Source of the DNA: Clostridiales bacterium
Lineage (GTDB): Bacteria > Bacillota > Clostridia > Christensenellales > Borkfalkiaceae
DNA: 42,779 bases
Direction of reading: 5' to 3'
Assembly (NCBI GenBank): GCA_015055505.1
Contig: SVIB01000014.1
Coordinates: 1 to 42,779, forward strand
This document shows, one piece after another, positions 14,476-21,783 of the stretch (position 1 is the first letter of the stretch; the number at the start of each line of letters is the position of its first letter). Under the pieces are notes generated by a model. That model was given only the letters and a program-made list of their open reading frames with translations, searched no databases and had not been told where the DNA came from. The position numbers were made by a program, and so were the translations under genes.

Positions 14476-15645
14476 ATGCAAAACGAACAACTCGTAGCAA
14501 AACTTAAAGATAAAAGATTGAGGGTAAGGTTAAAATCACTTAAAGCCTTACTTTTAAATAGCGGAAAGGAAGAAAATCCAATTGAAAGGGATAATAAAGC
14601 AAACGTGAACAACGTTTTTAGAACGGTATACTCTTGTTTTGACAGAACTGCTACTTTTTCCGTTTATTACGCAAATAAATTCGATATGCCTCTTACGGCA
14701 GTCGTTGATTACGCTTCGCTTTCTTCTGCGGAAGAACTTATAAAAGCAGAAAAACTGACCGGCGGGTTGTATTACGTGGGCGCGGAAGTTTACGCAAAAA
14801 ACGGCGACAACCAAAAAGTCGTTATGTCGGCTATAGGCGTTCCTCATTCTAATATAAAATCTTTTAACGACGAATTGGCAACCTATAGAAATAACCGCCT
14901 TGCATACACTAATTCGCTTAGAGAAAAATTAAATTCAAAATTTAAGAAATATTCCCTTTCTCTTCCCGTTGATTTTTGGTCTTTTTTCGGTGCGATAAAA
15001 ACTACGAGTTTAGAAGACCTTTACGTTAATCTTGCCGATAAAATCATTAAAAAATTCATCTCCGGCGATAAAATTATTGAATTTTTATCGAACGAACTCG
15101 GTTTTGAGTTGACGGAAGACGAAACAAAAAAACTTGAAGACGTTTCAAACCTTTTATACGTTGTTGACCTCGCTTACGCATTATTTAACCATCTCAAAAT
15201 AAAACTCCCCGACGAAAACCTGAAAAATGCCATCCATTTTATCTCGCTTTGCCAAAAATATGGGGCTATAAGTTCATTAATCTACCGTGGCGGAGATTTA
15301 AACGCCTTTATTGAAACTGCTAAATCGTTAAAAGTAAACAGTGCGACTATGCCTTTCACAAAAGCAACCGAGCCTCTTATGGACGAGTTTTACGATAAGT
15401 GTTTAGATAACGGAATTTTACCTCTCGTAAGAACGGTCATCTCTCACCCGCGTCACCTTATGGACGGCGTTTTTAAAGACGAAGAAACGGCTAAGAAATT
15501 TAACGAAACGGCGTACTGCGTCGTAGGACACGAAATTTCCTCGTCTATAAACCCTGACGACGGAATGTTTACCGACTCTACCTCTAAAAAATTCCCAACT
15601 TTAGAAGAGAGAATAAAAATCTTTTCAAGAATTAAAAAAGCATAA
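14476..15645 (+). CDS. PHP-family-like protein with lost metal ligands (probable pseudoenzyme)
   Basis: This 389-residue protein follows the layout of a clostridial PHP-domain family: an N-terminal ERL-like helix, then VNNVFRTVYS (44-53), a (V/M)DYASLSSAEELI segment (77-88), IGVPHSN, a long helical middle, and SHPRHLM near the C-terminus. In active relatives the first motif carries H-x-H and the second D-H-D. Here the positions are V47/R49 and Y79/A80, so the metal site is not formed. The frame is intact and well expressed in form, with a TTGACA -35 near 14415 and its own terminator, so a non-catalytic role is possible. The family match is from memory of the pattern and moderately sure. Confidence 0.5.
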   Translation: MQNEQLVAKLKDKRLRVRLKSLKALLLNSGKEENPIERDNKANVNNVFRTVYSCFDRTATFSVYYANKFDMPLTAVVDYASLSSAEELIKAEKLTGGLYYVGAEVYAKNGDNQKVVMSAIGVPHSNIKSFNDELATYRNNRLAYTNSLREKLNSKFKKYSLSLPVDFWSFFGAIKTTSLEDLYVNLADKIIKKFISGDKIIEFLSNELGFELTEDETKKLEDVSNLLYVVDLAYALFNHLKIKLPDENLKNAIHFISLCQKYGAISSLIYRGGDLNAFIETAKSLKVNSATMPFTKATEPLMDEFYDKCLDNGILPLVRTVISHPRHLMDGVFKDEETAKKFNETAYCVVGHEISSSINPDDGMFTDSTSKKFPTLEERIKIFSRIKKA

Positions 15646-15650
15646 AACTT

Positions 15651-15684
15651 CGGCTATGCCTTGATTAGGCGTAGCCGTTTTTTT
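15651..15684 (+). terminator. Terminator of the PHP-like gene
   Basis: CGGCTATGCC (15651-15660) pairs with GGCGTAGCCG (15668-15677), with one mismatched pair. Eight T follow. Confidence 0.88.
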
Positions 15685-15685
15685 A

Positions 15686-15720
15686 GGCTTTGTCGCAACT
15701 CGTGACCGATATTTAAAGGC
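15686..15720. repeat. Terminal part of the structured interspersed repeat (solo end)
   Basis: The 35 bases match the reverse complement of the right end of the 40.8-41.1 kb element with about five differences. The shared part runs through CAACTCGTGAC and GATATTTAAAGG. No second end or core hairpin follows, so this is a remnant. Confidence 0.6.
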
Positions 15721-15771
15721 TTGTTTTAAACTCTTTCAATAAAAGGTTTATTTTCCAAAAGTTTTGGCAAT

Positions 15772-15803
15772 AATCTCCCCTACAACCGTACGGGAGATTT
15801 TTT
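15772..15803 (+). promoter_or_regulatory. Terminator-like hairpin containing the ribosome binding site of the next gene
   Basis: AATCTCCC (15772-15779) pairs with GGGAGATT (15792-15799), and six T follow up to the ATG at 15804. The GGGAG of the 3' arm is also the only ribosome binding site of that gene, at the correct distance. It could be a terminator, an SD-hiding hairpin, or both. Confidence 0.55.
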
Positions 15804-16223
15804 ATGCGAAAAATTTTAGCCTTTTTTATAACTATATTAATATTTATTTTTGCCGTTACCTTTGATGACGGCGGTATCTTAAAAGGAGAAGGTGTTCACG
15901 AATTTTATCTATTCTCCCCCTCTTCAAACGCTAAAATTGAACGGCTTAGCGAAGAGGATGCAAACTCTTTTTTATATTTAAGAAAATCTTTAAAAGGCGA
16001 ATGTGTAATTTTTTCAAGCACCGAGAACTTACAAAAACTCAAAAACAGACTTTTTGCCGTTAAGGTTTTTACCGAAAAGGGGGATGGGTTTTACTGCGAA
16101 TACTATTACTCTCCGCTAATAAAAGACTGCGTTTATATAGGCGGAAAAAAGATTAACTTGCATTTTTCTTACCAAAACGAACAAGTAAAAGTGGGAACTC
16201 CGCTTATTTTCGGCGGTTTTTAA
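15804..16223 (+). CDS. Small secreted or membrane-anchored protein of unknown function
   Basis: This 139-residue protein starts with KILAFFITILIFIFAVTF, a signal peptide or single membrane anchor. A soluble part of about 115 residues follows, rich in aromatic and acidic residues (GVHEFYLFSP..., EKGDGFYCEYYYSPLIKDC). The frame SSTENLQKLKNRLFAVKVFTEKG contains no known catalytic motif. Two cysteines in the second half might pair outside the cell. It precedes the M23 peptidase gene in the same direction with a 93-base gap. I do not recognise the family; a link to cell-wall work is suggested only by the neighbour. Its ribosome binding site lies in a hairpin. Confidence 0.6.
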   Translation: MRKILAFFITILIFIFAVTFDDGGILKGEGVHEFYLFSPSSNAKIERLSEEDANSFLYLRKSLKGECVIFSSTENLQKLKNRLFAVKVFTEKGDGFYCEYYYSPLIKDCVYIGGKKINLHFSYQNEQVKVGTPLIFGGF

Positions 16224-16316
16224 AAATTTTTAAGAAATTGTATAAAAGGCAAAATTACTGTCAATAATCATAACCACAAGGCGAACGACAGCGCTAAAAT
16301 ATTTGGAGGATTTATT

Positions 16317-17024
16317 ATGTCGGAAAAGAAAACCGTTTCGGTATTTAATTTCATCAAAAGAAACCTTTACTACTTTTTGATAGGGGTATCCCTTATCATA
16401 ATCGCAACCGTTATTGCAATCGTTGTGGCAACGAGCAATAAAAACCCCGACGAGGGCAAAACACCTGAAAGCGTACTTCCGCCAATTGAAAGCACGCCCG
16501 AAGAAAGCACTCCCGAGGAAAGCACTCCCAACCAAAACGAAAATGAAAACGGCGGCAACAACTCCGGTGGCGTTGAAGAGGACGACAAACCGGTAGATAC
16601 TAAAATCGTGTTTACTATGCCCGTTTCTTCCGCGCAAATACTTAAAAATTACACCTCGTCAACAGTCGTGTATAACCAAACTCTCGGTGTTTATACTGGG
16701 CACATGGGTATAGACTTTGGCGCGGAGGCAGGTATGGAAGTCGTATCTTCTTACGGCGGTACGGTTGAAAGCATTACCACTTCGTATCTCCAAGGTACGA
16801 CCGTTACGGTAGACCACGGTAACGGACTTAAATCGGTCTACAACTCTATTGACGCAGTTGAATCTCTTACGGAAGGTCAAAGAGTTTCAGCCGGTGACCT
16901 ATTAGGATACGTTTCGGATAATAACAGACAGGAATATAAAGACGGACCGCATCTTCATTTTGAAGTGTTTTTAAACGGTGAACGCGTTGACCCCAACGAT
17001 TATTTAATGTTAAACGAAAAATAA
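16317..17024 (+). CDS. Membrane-anchored M23 (LytM-type) metallopeptidase
   Basis: This 235-residue protein has an N-terminal anchor (residues 18-39), a linker rich in P, E, S and T with STPEE repeats, an N/G tract (45-92), and a C-terminal M23 domain (about 95-235). The zinc ligands are present: H129 and D133 in GHMGIDF, and H212/H214 in GPHLHFE. An active endopeptidase acting on peptidoglycan cross-links outside the membrane is expected. The layout is like SpoIIQ, which has an N-terminal anchor, short linker and LytM domain. Without other sporulation genes nearby I do not use that name. TTTGGAGGA precedes the ATG. Confidence 0.88.
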   Translation: MSEKKTVSVFNFIKRNLYYFLIGVSLIIIATVIAIVVATSNKNPDEGKTPESVLPPIESTPEESTPEESTPNQNENENGGNNSGGVEEDDKPVDTKIVFTMPVSSAQILKNYTSSTVVYNQTLGVYTGHMGIDFGAEAGMEVVSSYGGTVESITTSYLQGTTVTVDHGNGLKSVYNSIDAVESLTEGQRVSAGDLLGYVSDNNRQEYKDGPHLHFEVFLNGERVDPNDYLMLNEK

Positions 17025-17038
17025 GCATAATACGGCTT

Positions 17039-17070
17039 ATCCTCCCGTAAAATGTACGGGAGGATTTTTA
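17039..17070 (+). promoter_or_regulatory. Second terminator-like hairpin carrying the next gene's ribosome binding site
   Basis: ATCCTCCCGTA (17039-17049) pairs with TACGGGAGGAT (17055-17065), followed by five T. GGGAGG of the 3' arm lies nine bases before the TTG at 17073, and an upstream in-frame ATG (17052) falls in the loop. The arrangement mirrors that at 15772-15803. Confidence 0.6.
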
Positions 17071-17072
17071 TT

Positions 17073-18509
17073 TTGACTTTTTTAAAAAAATTTTTTACAG
17101 TAATTACGTTATCTGCTATTTGCTTTTCACTTTTTTTCTTTTCGTCTTGCAACAGCAAAAAGCGACACCCTTCTTACCGCATAGATTTGGTGTATTCTAA
17201 CGGGGAAATATGCGGAAAGTTGGGCTATAAGTTCGTTAATTCGTATAATAACGTATTTAACAGTCTTATTTTTTCTCTTCGCGCCAACGCTTATAAAGAG
17301 GGCGCAAACCATCCGCCCGTATCGCCGTCTAACACCGTTAAGGCTTACCCTTACGGGCAAAGTTTTGGGGAGTGCCAAATATACGGCGTTAAAGTCGAAG
17401 GTCAAACGGCAGATTATGAAATTTTTGGTGACGACGGAGAATTTTTAAAAATTTACACGGGCGAAATTTACGAAAACCAAAGTAAAGAAGTGGAAATAGA
17501 ATTTAAAACGGTAATACCCAAAAGCATTTTACGGCTTGGTGAAACGGACCAAACTGTAAACCTCGGCGACTTTTTCCCTATTCTTTGCGGAATAGAAAAC
17601 GGCAGTTTTCAAACTCTTACCTATCACCCGTTTGGCGATTCGCTTTTTTCACAAGTTGCCGATTACACGGTAAACCTAACTCTTCCTTCCCAATTTTCGG
17701 TAGCCTCGTCGGGCTCGCCTACGAAAACGCAAATTACTGAACACGGCACGACTTACTCGTACGAACTAAACTCTGGTCGAGATTTTGCCTTCGTAATTTC
17801 TAAAAACTTTGAAATTCGCTCAGTTATTATCGAAGATTTGACAGTCAACTATTACTCTTTAGGCGGAGATTGCGAGCAAAAACTCTCGCTTGCAAAAGAT
17901 TGCTTACAATTTTTCACAAAGACTTTCGGTTCTATTCCCTATAAATCGGTTTCAATTGCCGAAACTCCGTTTATAAACGGGGGTATGGAATACTCCGGTC
18001 TTTGTATGCTCTCAAACTGTTTAAGCGAGGAAGATTTTAAATATTCGCTTTATCACGAACTTGCCCATCAATGGTGGTACGGCGGAGTTGGGAACAATCA
18101 GTTTTCTTGCGCGTATATCGACGAGGGCTTAGCCGAATATTCTACCTATTTGTACCTATTAGAAAAAGAGGGAGAAAGCGTAGCAAATACTATGATTGAC
18201 AACGCAAAGTGCGCCTATAAGTCGTTTTTCGACATAAACTCATTGCTTTCAGGTAGCGCAAATACAACTATGAACCGCACCTTAAGCGAATTTTCAAGCG
18301 AGTACGAATATATAAATATTGCTTACAACAAATCGCTTTTAGCCTTTTACAATTACGGGGTTACGGTAGGTAAAAACAAGGCGGTAAAAAATCTTAAAAA
18401 ACTTTACAAAGACAACTATTTAGGGGAAATCGGGCTTGGCGAAATAATTACCGCTTTAGGACACGGGGAACATTTTAAATCTTTCGTTGAAGGAAAGGTA
18501 ATCATATAA
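17073..18509 (+). CDS. M1-family metallopeptidase-like lipoprotein
   Basis: I choose the TTG at 17073 because GGGAGG sits nine bases upstream and the product then begins with a clean lipoprotein signal, MTFLKKFFTVITLSAICFS... with lipobox FSSC (Cys26). The ATG at 17052 has no binding site. The 478-residue protein has an N-terminal beta domain, GGMEYSGL at about 307 (the GxMEN-like exopeptidase loop), and the zinc motif HELAH (328-332) with E351 as third ligand in DEGLAEY. This is the gluzincin pattern of M1 aminopeptidases. It probably degrades peptides outside the membrane. It lacks the long C-terminal domain of classical members. Confidence 0.88.
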   Translation: MTFLKKFFTVITLSAICFSLFFFSSCNSKKRHPSYRIDLVYSNGEICGKLGYKFVNSYNNVFNSLIFSLRANAYKEGANHPPVSPSNTVKAYPYGQSFGECQIYGVKVEGQTADYEIFGDDGEFLKIYTGEIYENQSKEVEIEFKTVIPKSILRLGETDQTVNLGDFFPILCGIENGSFQTLTYHPFGDSLFSQVADYTVNLTLPSQFSVASSGSPTKTQITEHGTTYSYELNSGRDFAFVISKNFEIRSVIIEDLTVNYYSLGGDCEQKLSLAKDCLQFFTKTFGSIPYKSVSIAETPFINGGMEYSGLCMLSNCLSEEDFKYSLYHELAHQWWYGGVGNNQFSCAYIDEGLAEYSTYLYLLEKEGESVANTMIDNAKCAYKSFFDINSLLSGSANTTMNRTLSEFSSEYEYINIAYNKSLLAFYNYGVTVGKNKAVKNLKKLYKDNYLGEIGLGEIITALGHGEHFKSFVEGKVII

Positions 18510-18581
18510 TGCGCTAAAACGCTTTTATTTAGGGAAAATTTGTGGTACAATAATTATAGCTAAAAAAATAAGGAGATTATT

Positions 18582-18779
18582 ATGCCACTTTTTGAATACA
18601 AGTGTTTAACTTGCGGAAATACCTTTGAAGAATTGGTCAAAAAGTACGACGACGAAGTTTTTTGCCCCGATTGCGGAAGTTTATGTCAAAAAAATTATAG
18701 CGGAACGGTATTTACAGGCACAGGTCAAACGGTAAAAAAATGTAGCGGAAACTGTAAAAACTGTAAAGGTTGCGGTTAA
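18582..18779 (+). CDS. FmdB-type zinc-ribbon protein
   Basis: This 65-residue protein begins MPLFEYKCLTCGNTFEELV and has two CxxC pairs (C8, C11; C28, C31), the FmdB regulatory-protein zinc ribbon. The C-terminal tail is rich in cysteine, glycine and lysine (CSGNCKNCKGCG), which may bind metal too. The role of the family is poorly known; it was first described near formamidase genes. It stands alone, with an AAGGAG site and a TACAAT -10-like box about 40 bases upstream. Confidence 0.9.
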   Translation: MPLFEYKCLTCGNTFEELVKKYDDEVFCPDCGSLCQKNYSGTVFTGTGQTVKKCSGNCKNCKGCG

Positions 18780-18856
18780 TTTTCCCTTAAAAACACTAAT
18801 TATTAAAATTTATTTAATAAATTTATAGAAAATAAGGCGTTTTTATCGATTATTCA

Positions 18857-18885
18857 TTGACAAAAAAAACAAATAATGTTAAAAT
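18857..18885 (+). promoter_or_regulatory. Promoter of the BspA-type lipoprotein
   Basis: A perfect TTGACA (18857-18862) and TAAAAT (18880-18885) are 17 bases apart. The expected leader is about 65 bases. Confidence 0.85.
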
Positions 18886-18908
18886 CATTGAGTATATAAA
18901 TATGTTCG

Positions 18909-18923
18909 CGCGTGTCACACGCG
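18909..18923. promoter_or_regulatory. Perfect palindrome in the leader of the BspA-type gene
   Basis: CGCGTGT-C-ACACGCG is a 7+1+7 perfect palindrome downstream of the start point and about 32 bases before the ATG. It is GC-rich in an AT-rich setting. It could be an operator or a 5' RNA hairpin. Confidence 0.5.
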
Positions 18924-18955
18924 TAGACCTAAACTTTCCTTTAAGGAGCAACAGA

Positions 18956-20140
18956 ATGAAAAAATTAGTTAGAATTTTAATGTCAATTCTTCTCGTTTCC
19001 ATTCTTTCTATGAGCGTTTTGGCTTGTAATAAAGATGGCGAGTCCTCTACCGCAGACAGAACGGTAGAACCTATGCAGTTTTCTTACAATCTTGAAGAAG
19101 ACGACGACGGTAACCAAACTTATACTTTAACCGAGTTCTCGTTATCAGCCGCTGCTAAAGAGTTCGTTGACGACGGCAACTGGGCTGAACTTGCAAAACT
19201 CTTTAACGAATACTATAAAGTTACGACTTATACTGCTGAAAACGTTAGAACTTTAACTATCGCAAATACTCACGCAGACCTTCCCGTAACGAAGATTGCT
19301 GCTAACGCTATCACCAATCAATCGTTCATAACCGAACTTGTAATTCCTGATTCGGTTACTGAAATTGAACTTGGCGCTTTCGTTGGTCTTTCTTCTTTAG
19401 AAAAGATTTCTCTTCCTTTCGTAGGCAATAAAAAGGGTGCGGTTGGCGCAGGTAAACTTTTCGGTTATATTTTCGGTTCAGTTGGCGGTACCGGTCTTAC
19501 TTCGGTTACTCAAAACTACAACGAAGGAACTTCGGAAAACACTGCAACTTACTACGTTCCCACTTCTTTAACGACCGTAGTTGTTACCGGTGAAATTAAA
19601 GCCGAAGACGTAACCGTAAACTACTATATTAACGACAACGACGAAATGGTAATCGTAAACGAAGAAAATTCTCTTCCCGAAGGCGAAGAACAACTTAGCG
19701 TAACTTTCGTAAGTTATGAAAACAGCGCTCTTCAACCTTTCGCTTTCTACGGAATTACCACTCTTACTTCGTTTGAATTCAATTCTTGCACTGCTATCCC
19801 CGATTACACTTTCTACGGATGTACCGGTTTTAAAACTCTTTCGTTTGCCGACAGCATCACCTCAATCGGTAAATACGCTTTTGCAAACTGTACTTCTATT
19901 CGTACTTTAAGCCTTAACAAGGTAACTGATATTTTAGAAGGTGCGTTCAGCGGATGTACTGCAATCGGTAAAAACAGCGCAACTGAACAAAATACCGTTA
20001 ATTTCGTAAGCGTAAGCAATCTTGGAAAAGACGCTTTCAAGGGCTGTACTTCTCTTTCTAAAGAAAAAGTTGTAAACTTAACCCTTGCAAACAAAGAAGA
20101 CGCTTTTGATAAAGATTTCTTTAAGGTAGACGAAGAATAA
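18956..20140 (+). CDS. Lipoprotein with BspA-type leucine-rich repeats
   Basis: An AAGGAG site before the ATG at 18956 and a signal peptide starting there fix the start, although the frame is open from 18857. The 394-residue product has lipobox VLAC (Cys24). It contains LRR_5/BspA-type repeats with the pattern (I/V)P--F-GCT-L--L-F-DS-TSIG-YAF-NC, mostly after residue 130 and densest in the last 150 residues. Such repeats make extended solenoids used for binding host or polysaccharide ligands. An acidic stretch (LEEDDDGNQ) follows the lipid anchor. It is a single-gene unit with its own strong promoter and terminator; ligand unknown. Confidence 0.88.
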   Translation: MKKLVRILMSILLVSILSMSVLACNKDGESSTADRTVEPMQFSYNLEEDDDGNQTYTLTEFSLSAAAKEFVDDGNWAELAKLFNEYYKVTTYTAENVRTLTIANTHADLPVTKIAANAITNQSFITELVIPDSVTEIELGAFVGLSSLEKISLPFVGNKKGAVGAGKLFGYIFGSVGGTGLTSVTQNYNEGTSENTATYYVPTSLTTVVVTGEIKAEDVTVNYYINDNDEMVIVNEENSLPEGEEQLSVTFVSYENSALQPFAFYGITTLTSFEFNSCTAIPDYTFYGCTGFKTLSFADSITSIGKYAFANCTSIRTLSLNKVTDILEGAFSGCTAIGKNSATEQNTVNFVSVSNLGKDAFKGCTSLSKEKVVNLTLANKEDAFDKDFFKVDEE

Positions 20141-20151
20141 TTTTAAATACT

Positions 20152-20182
20152 AAACGGCGGAGCAAATGCTCCGCCGTTTTTA
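20152..20182 (+). terminator. Terminator of the BspA-type gene
   Basis: AAACGGCGGAGC (20152-20163) and GCTCCGCCGTTT (20168-20179) pair perfectly around AAAT. T residues follow. Confidence 0.92.
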
Positions 20183-20239
20183 ATGCAACCGTTTTATATA
20201 GGGTACGCCACAGTCCGTGACTACGCCCTTACGTAAAGA

Positions 20240-20267
20240 AAAAAGCCCGCTAAAAAGCGGGCTTTTT
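20240..20267 (-). terminator. Terminator of the 20278-20517 gene (probably bidirectional)
   Basis: AAAAAGCCCGC and GCGGGCTTTTT arms enclose TAAAAA. Tracts of A and T flank both sides. Confidence 0.88.
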
Positions 20268-20277
20268 GTCCTTATAT

Positions 20278-20517
20278 TTATTCTCCAAGTATTAAATGTC
20301 CGTTAAGAATCATGTATACAAAGTCGATAGCGCCAAGTATCCAGAATTCGCCTAAGAACAATACGATCAAAAATACGATGAGATGCCCACCCTTTTTGGT
20401 ACGAAGAAGAACAGATAATCTTACAAGAATTTCACAAATCCAACCTACAACAGGAAGAAGAAGTAAAATTGCTTTAATAAGAGTAGACTGACTGTTAAAC
20501 CACTTATCGAAAGTCAT
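20278..20517 (-). CDS. Small membrane protein of unknown function
   Basis: This 79-residue protein has two hydrophobic segments, about residues 13-35 (TLIKAILLLLPVVGWICEILV) and 45-72 (LIVFLIVLFLGEFWILGAIDFVYMIL). A short basic loop (RTKKGG) joins them, so both ends probably face outward. The composition recalls small two-helix membrane proteins of Firmicutes, but I recognise no named family. It has a strong promoter (TTGACA-17-TATAGT), an AAGGAGGG site and its own terminator, so it is likely well expressed. Confidence 0.7.
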   Translation of the reverse strand: MTFDKWFNSQSTLIKAILLLLPVVGWICEILVRLSVLLRTKKGGHLIVFLIVLFLGEFWILGAIDFVYMILNGHLILGE

Positions 20518-20570
20518 GACGGAAAACCCTCCTTTTATTATTTAGCAGTAACTGCTTAATTTCGTAAAAT

Positions 20571-20599
20571 ACTATACCACAATACAGTCCGTTTGTCAA
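20571..20599 (-). promoter_or_regulatory. Promoter of the small membrane protein gene
   Basis: On the minus strand a perfect TTGACA (20599-20594) and TATAGT (20576-20571) are 17 bases apart. A 6+1+6 palindrome, AGCAGT-A-ACTGCT (20544-20556), lies in the leader. Confidence 0.85.
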
Positions 20600-20603
20600 T
20601 GTA

Positions 20604-21131
20604 TTAATATGAAAAATTAAAATAAAAGGTGTCAAAAAAATCAACTTTTCTTAATTTTAACTCTTCAACTAATCTCTTTGCTGTAGAATACAAATAGAAA
20701 ACAAACTCCCTCATCTTAGGAATATTTCCGCTGTCCGCTAAACTTACCGAATGACCGATAAGCCCGTCCGTTATACCAAGTTTTTTTACCGTTTCGTTAT
20801 AGAGGTTAAGTTCGTTTTGATTTGGCGAAAAACTCTCGTAAAAACTTTTAAAGGAAAACGCCGTTTGTAGAACTAATTCAGCGTATTTTTTTCCGTTAGT
20901 TTTTTGATCAGCTTTTAGTTGAACGCTTGAAATTTCGCCCACCGCCTTTTCAACCACTTTAACTTCACATTCTTTTGGCAAAGGTCTTGAAAGCCAGTTG
21001 CAAAAATCGTACAAATTATCATTTAACGAACTTATAGCGCCGTTTTCACTGTTTCCCCAACCAACGTAACCTGCGGGAAATATGCTCACGGCAACGAAGA
21101 GTTTACCGTCTTTGATAATCGCCGTATCCAT
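20604..21131 (-). CDS. Unknown protein co-transcribed with a HAD phosphatase
   Basis: This 175-residue soluble protein starts one base after the stop of the HAD gene, with AAAGG upstream. The N-terminal 70 residues look like a beta-rich domain (AIIKDGKLFVAVSIFPAGYVGWGNSENGAISSLNDNLYDFCNWL). The rest is mostly helical (NELNLYNETVKKLG..., REFVFYLYSTAKRLVEELKL). There is no signal peptide, membrane segment or metal motif I can identify. The beginning slightly resembles HicB-like folds with their V-WG-S-EEA pattern, but this is weak. The argS-HAD-unknown arrangement suggests a housekeeping operon. Confidence 0.65.
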   Translation of the reverse strand: MDTAIIKDGKLFVAVSIFPAGYVGWGNSENGAISSLNDNLYDFCNWLSRPLPKECEVKVVEKAVGEISSVQLKADQKTNGKKYAELVLQTAFSFKSFYESFSPNQNELNLYNETVKKLGITDGLIGHSVSLADSGNIPKMREFVFYLYSTAKRLVEELKLRKVDFFDTFYFNFSY

Positions 21132-21132
21132 A

Positions 21133-21783
21133 TCAAAGCGCCTTTATTTTCTTATAGAGTTCGTCTGCGGTCGCTACAAACTCGGTTGCGCCGACCTCTA
21201 TAAGCGTTTGTTTGCTTCTATAACCCCAAAGCACGCAAATACCGTCCACGCCTGCGTTTATCGCCGTCTTTGTGTCAACGTCGCTATCGCCGACAAAAAT
21301 AGCCTCGTCGCCGGTTACGCCAAGCGCGTTAAGGGTATAATCCACGCACGCCCTATCGGGTTTTACCTTTATACCCTCTCTTTGACCAAAAATATAGTCA
21401 AACTCAATCTCGGCAAAAAACTTTTTGCAAACCTCGTCGGTACCTGCCTGAGGTTTATTTGAAATTACGGCAAGTTTATATCCCTCGCTTTTTAATTTTT
21501 TCAAAAGGTCTATAAGTCCGTCGTAAACAAAAGTTTTTGGACTTCCGCAAAAATTATAACTGTTATTGTAAAAATCGACTATTTCTTGTAAATTGTCGGG
21601 GTTTTGACCTTTTAAAGATCTTTGTATAAGTCTAACCGCGCCGTTTCCAACAAACGCAATAGCCTCTTCTAAAGTAATTTCGGGATAACCGAATTTTTTT
21701 AAGGTCAAATTTACGTTTTCCCAAATATCAACGGAAGTATTGGTAAGCGTTCCGTCCATATCGAAAAGCACTGCTTTTTTCAT
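21133..21783 (-). CDS. HAD-superfamily hydrolase, phosphoglycolate phosphatase-like
   Basis: This 216-residue protein shows the HAD motifs in order: motif I DMDGTLTNT (D8 and D10, the nucleophile and acid/base), a helical cap (about 15-80), motif II AVISNKP, motif III lysine region (KVKPDRA), and motif IV FVGDSDVDTKTA. The layout fits Gph-type phosphatases that hydrolyse phosphoglycolate or similar small phosphates; the true substrate is not readable. Its ATG overlaps the argS stop codon (TAATG), so translation is coupled. Confidence 0.88.
   Translation of the reverse strand: MKKAVLFDMDGTLTNTSVDIWENVNLTLKKFGYPEITLEEAIAFVGNGAVRLIQRSLKGQNPDNLQEIVDFYNNSYNFCGSPKTFVYDGLIDLLKKLKSEGYKLAVISNKPQAGTDEVCKKFFAEIEFDYIFGQREGIKVKPDRACVDYTLNALGVTGDEAIFVGDSDVDTKTAINAGVDGICVLWGYRSKQTLIEVGATEFVATADELYKKIKAL

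Noticed and set aside
16317..17024. Naming the M23 protein SpoIIQ
   Set aside because: The architecture fits but no sporulation gene is nearby and many other anchored LytM proteins look alike.
20195..20228. Imperfect inverted repeat GGGTACGCCACAG/GTGACTACGCCC as another copy of the interspersed repeat end
   Set aside because: Only a few positions agree with the element ends at 15686 and 41067, and the core hairpin is absent.
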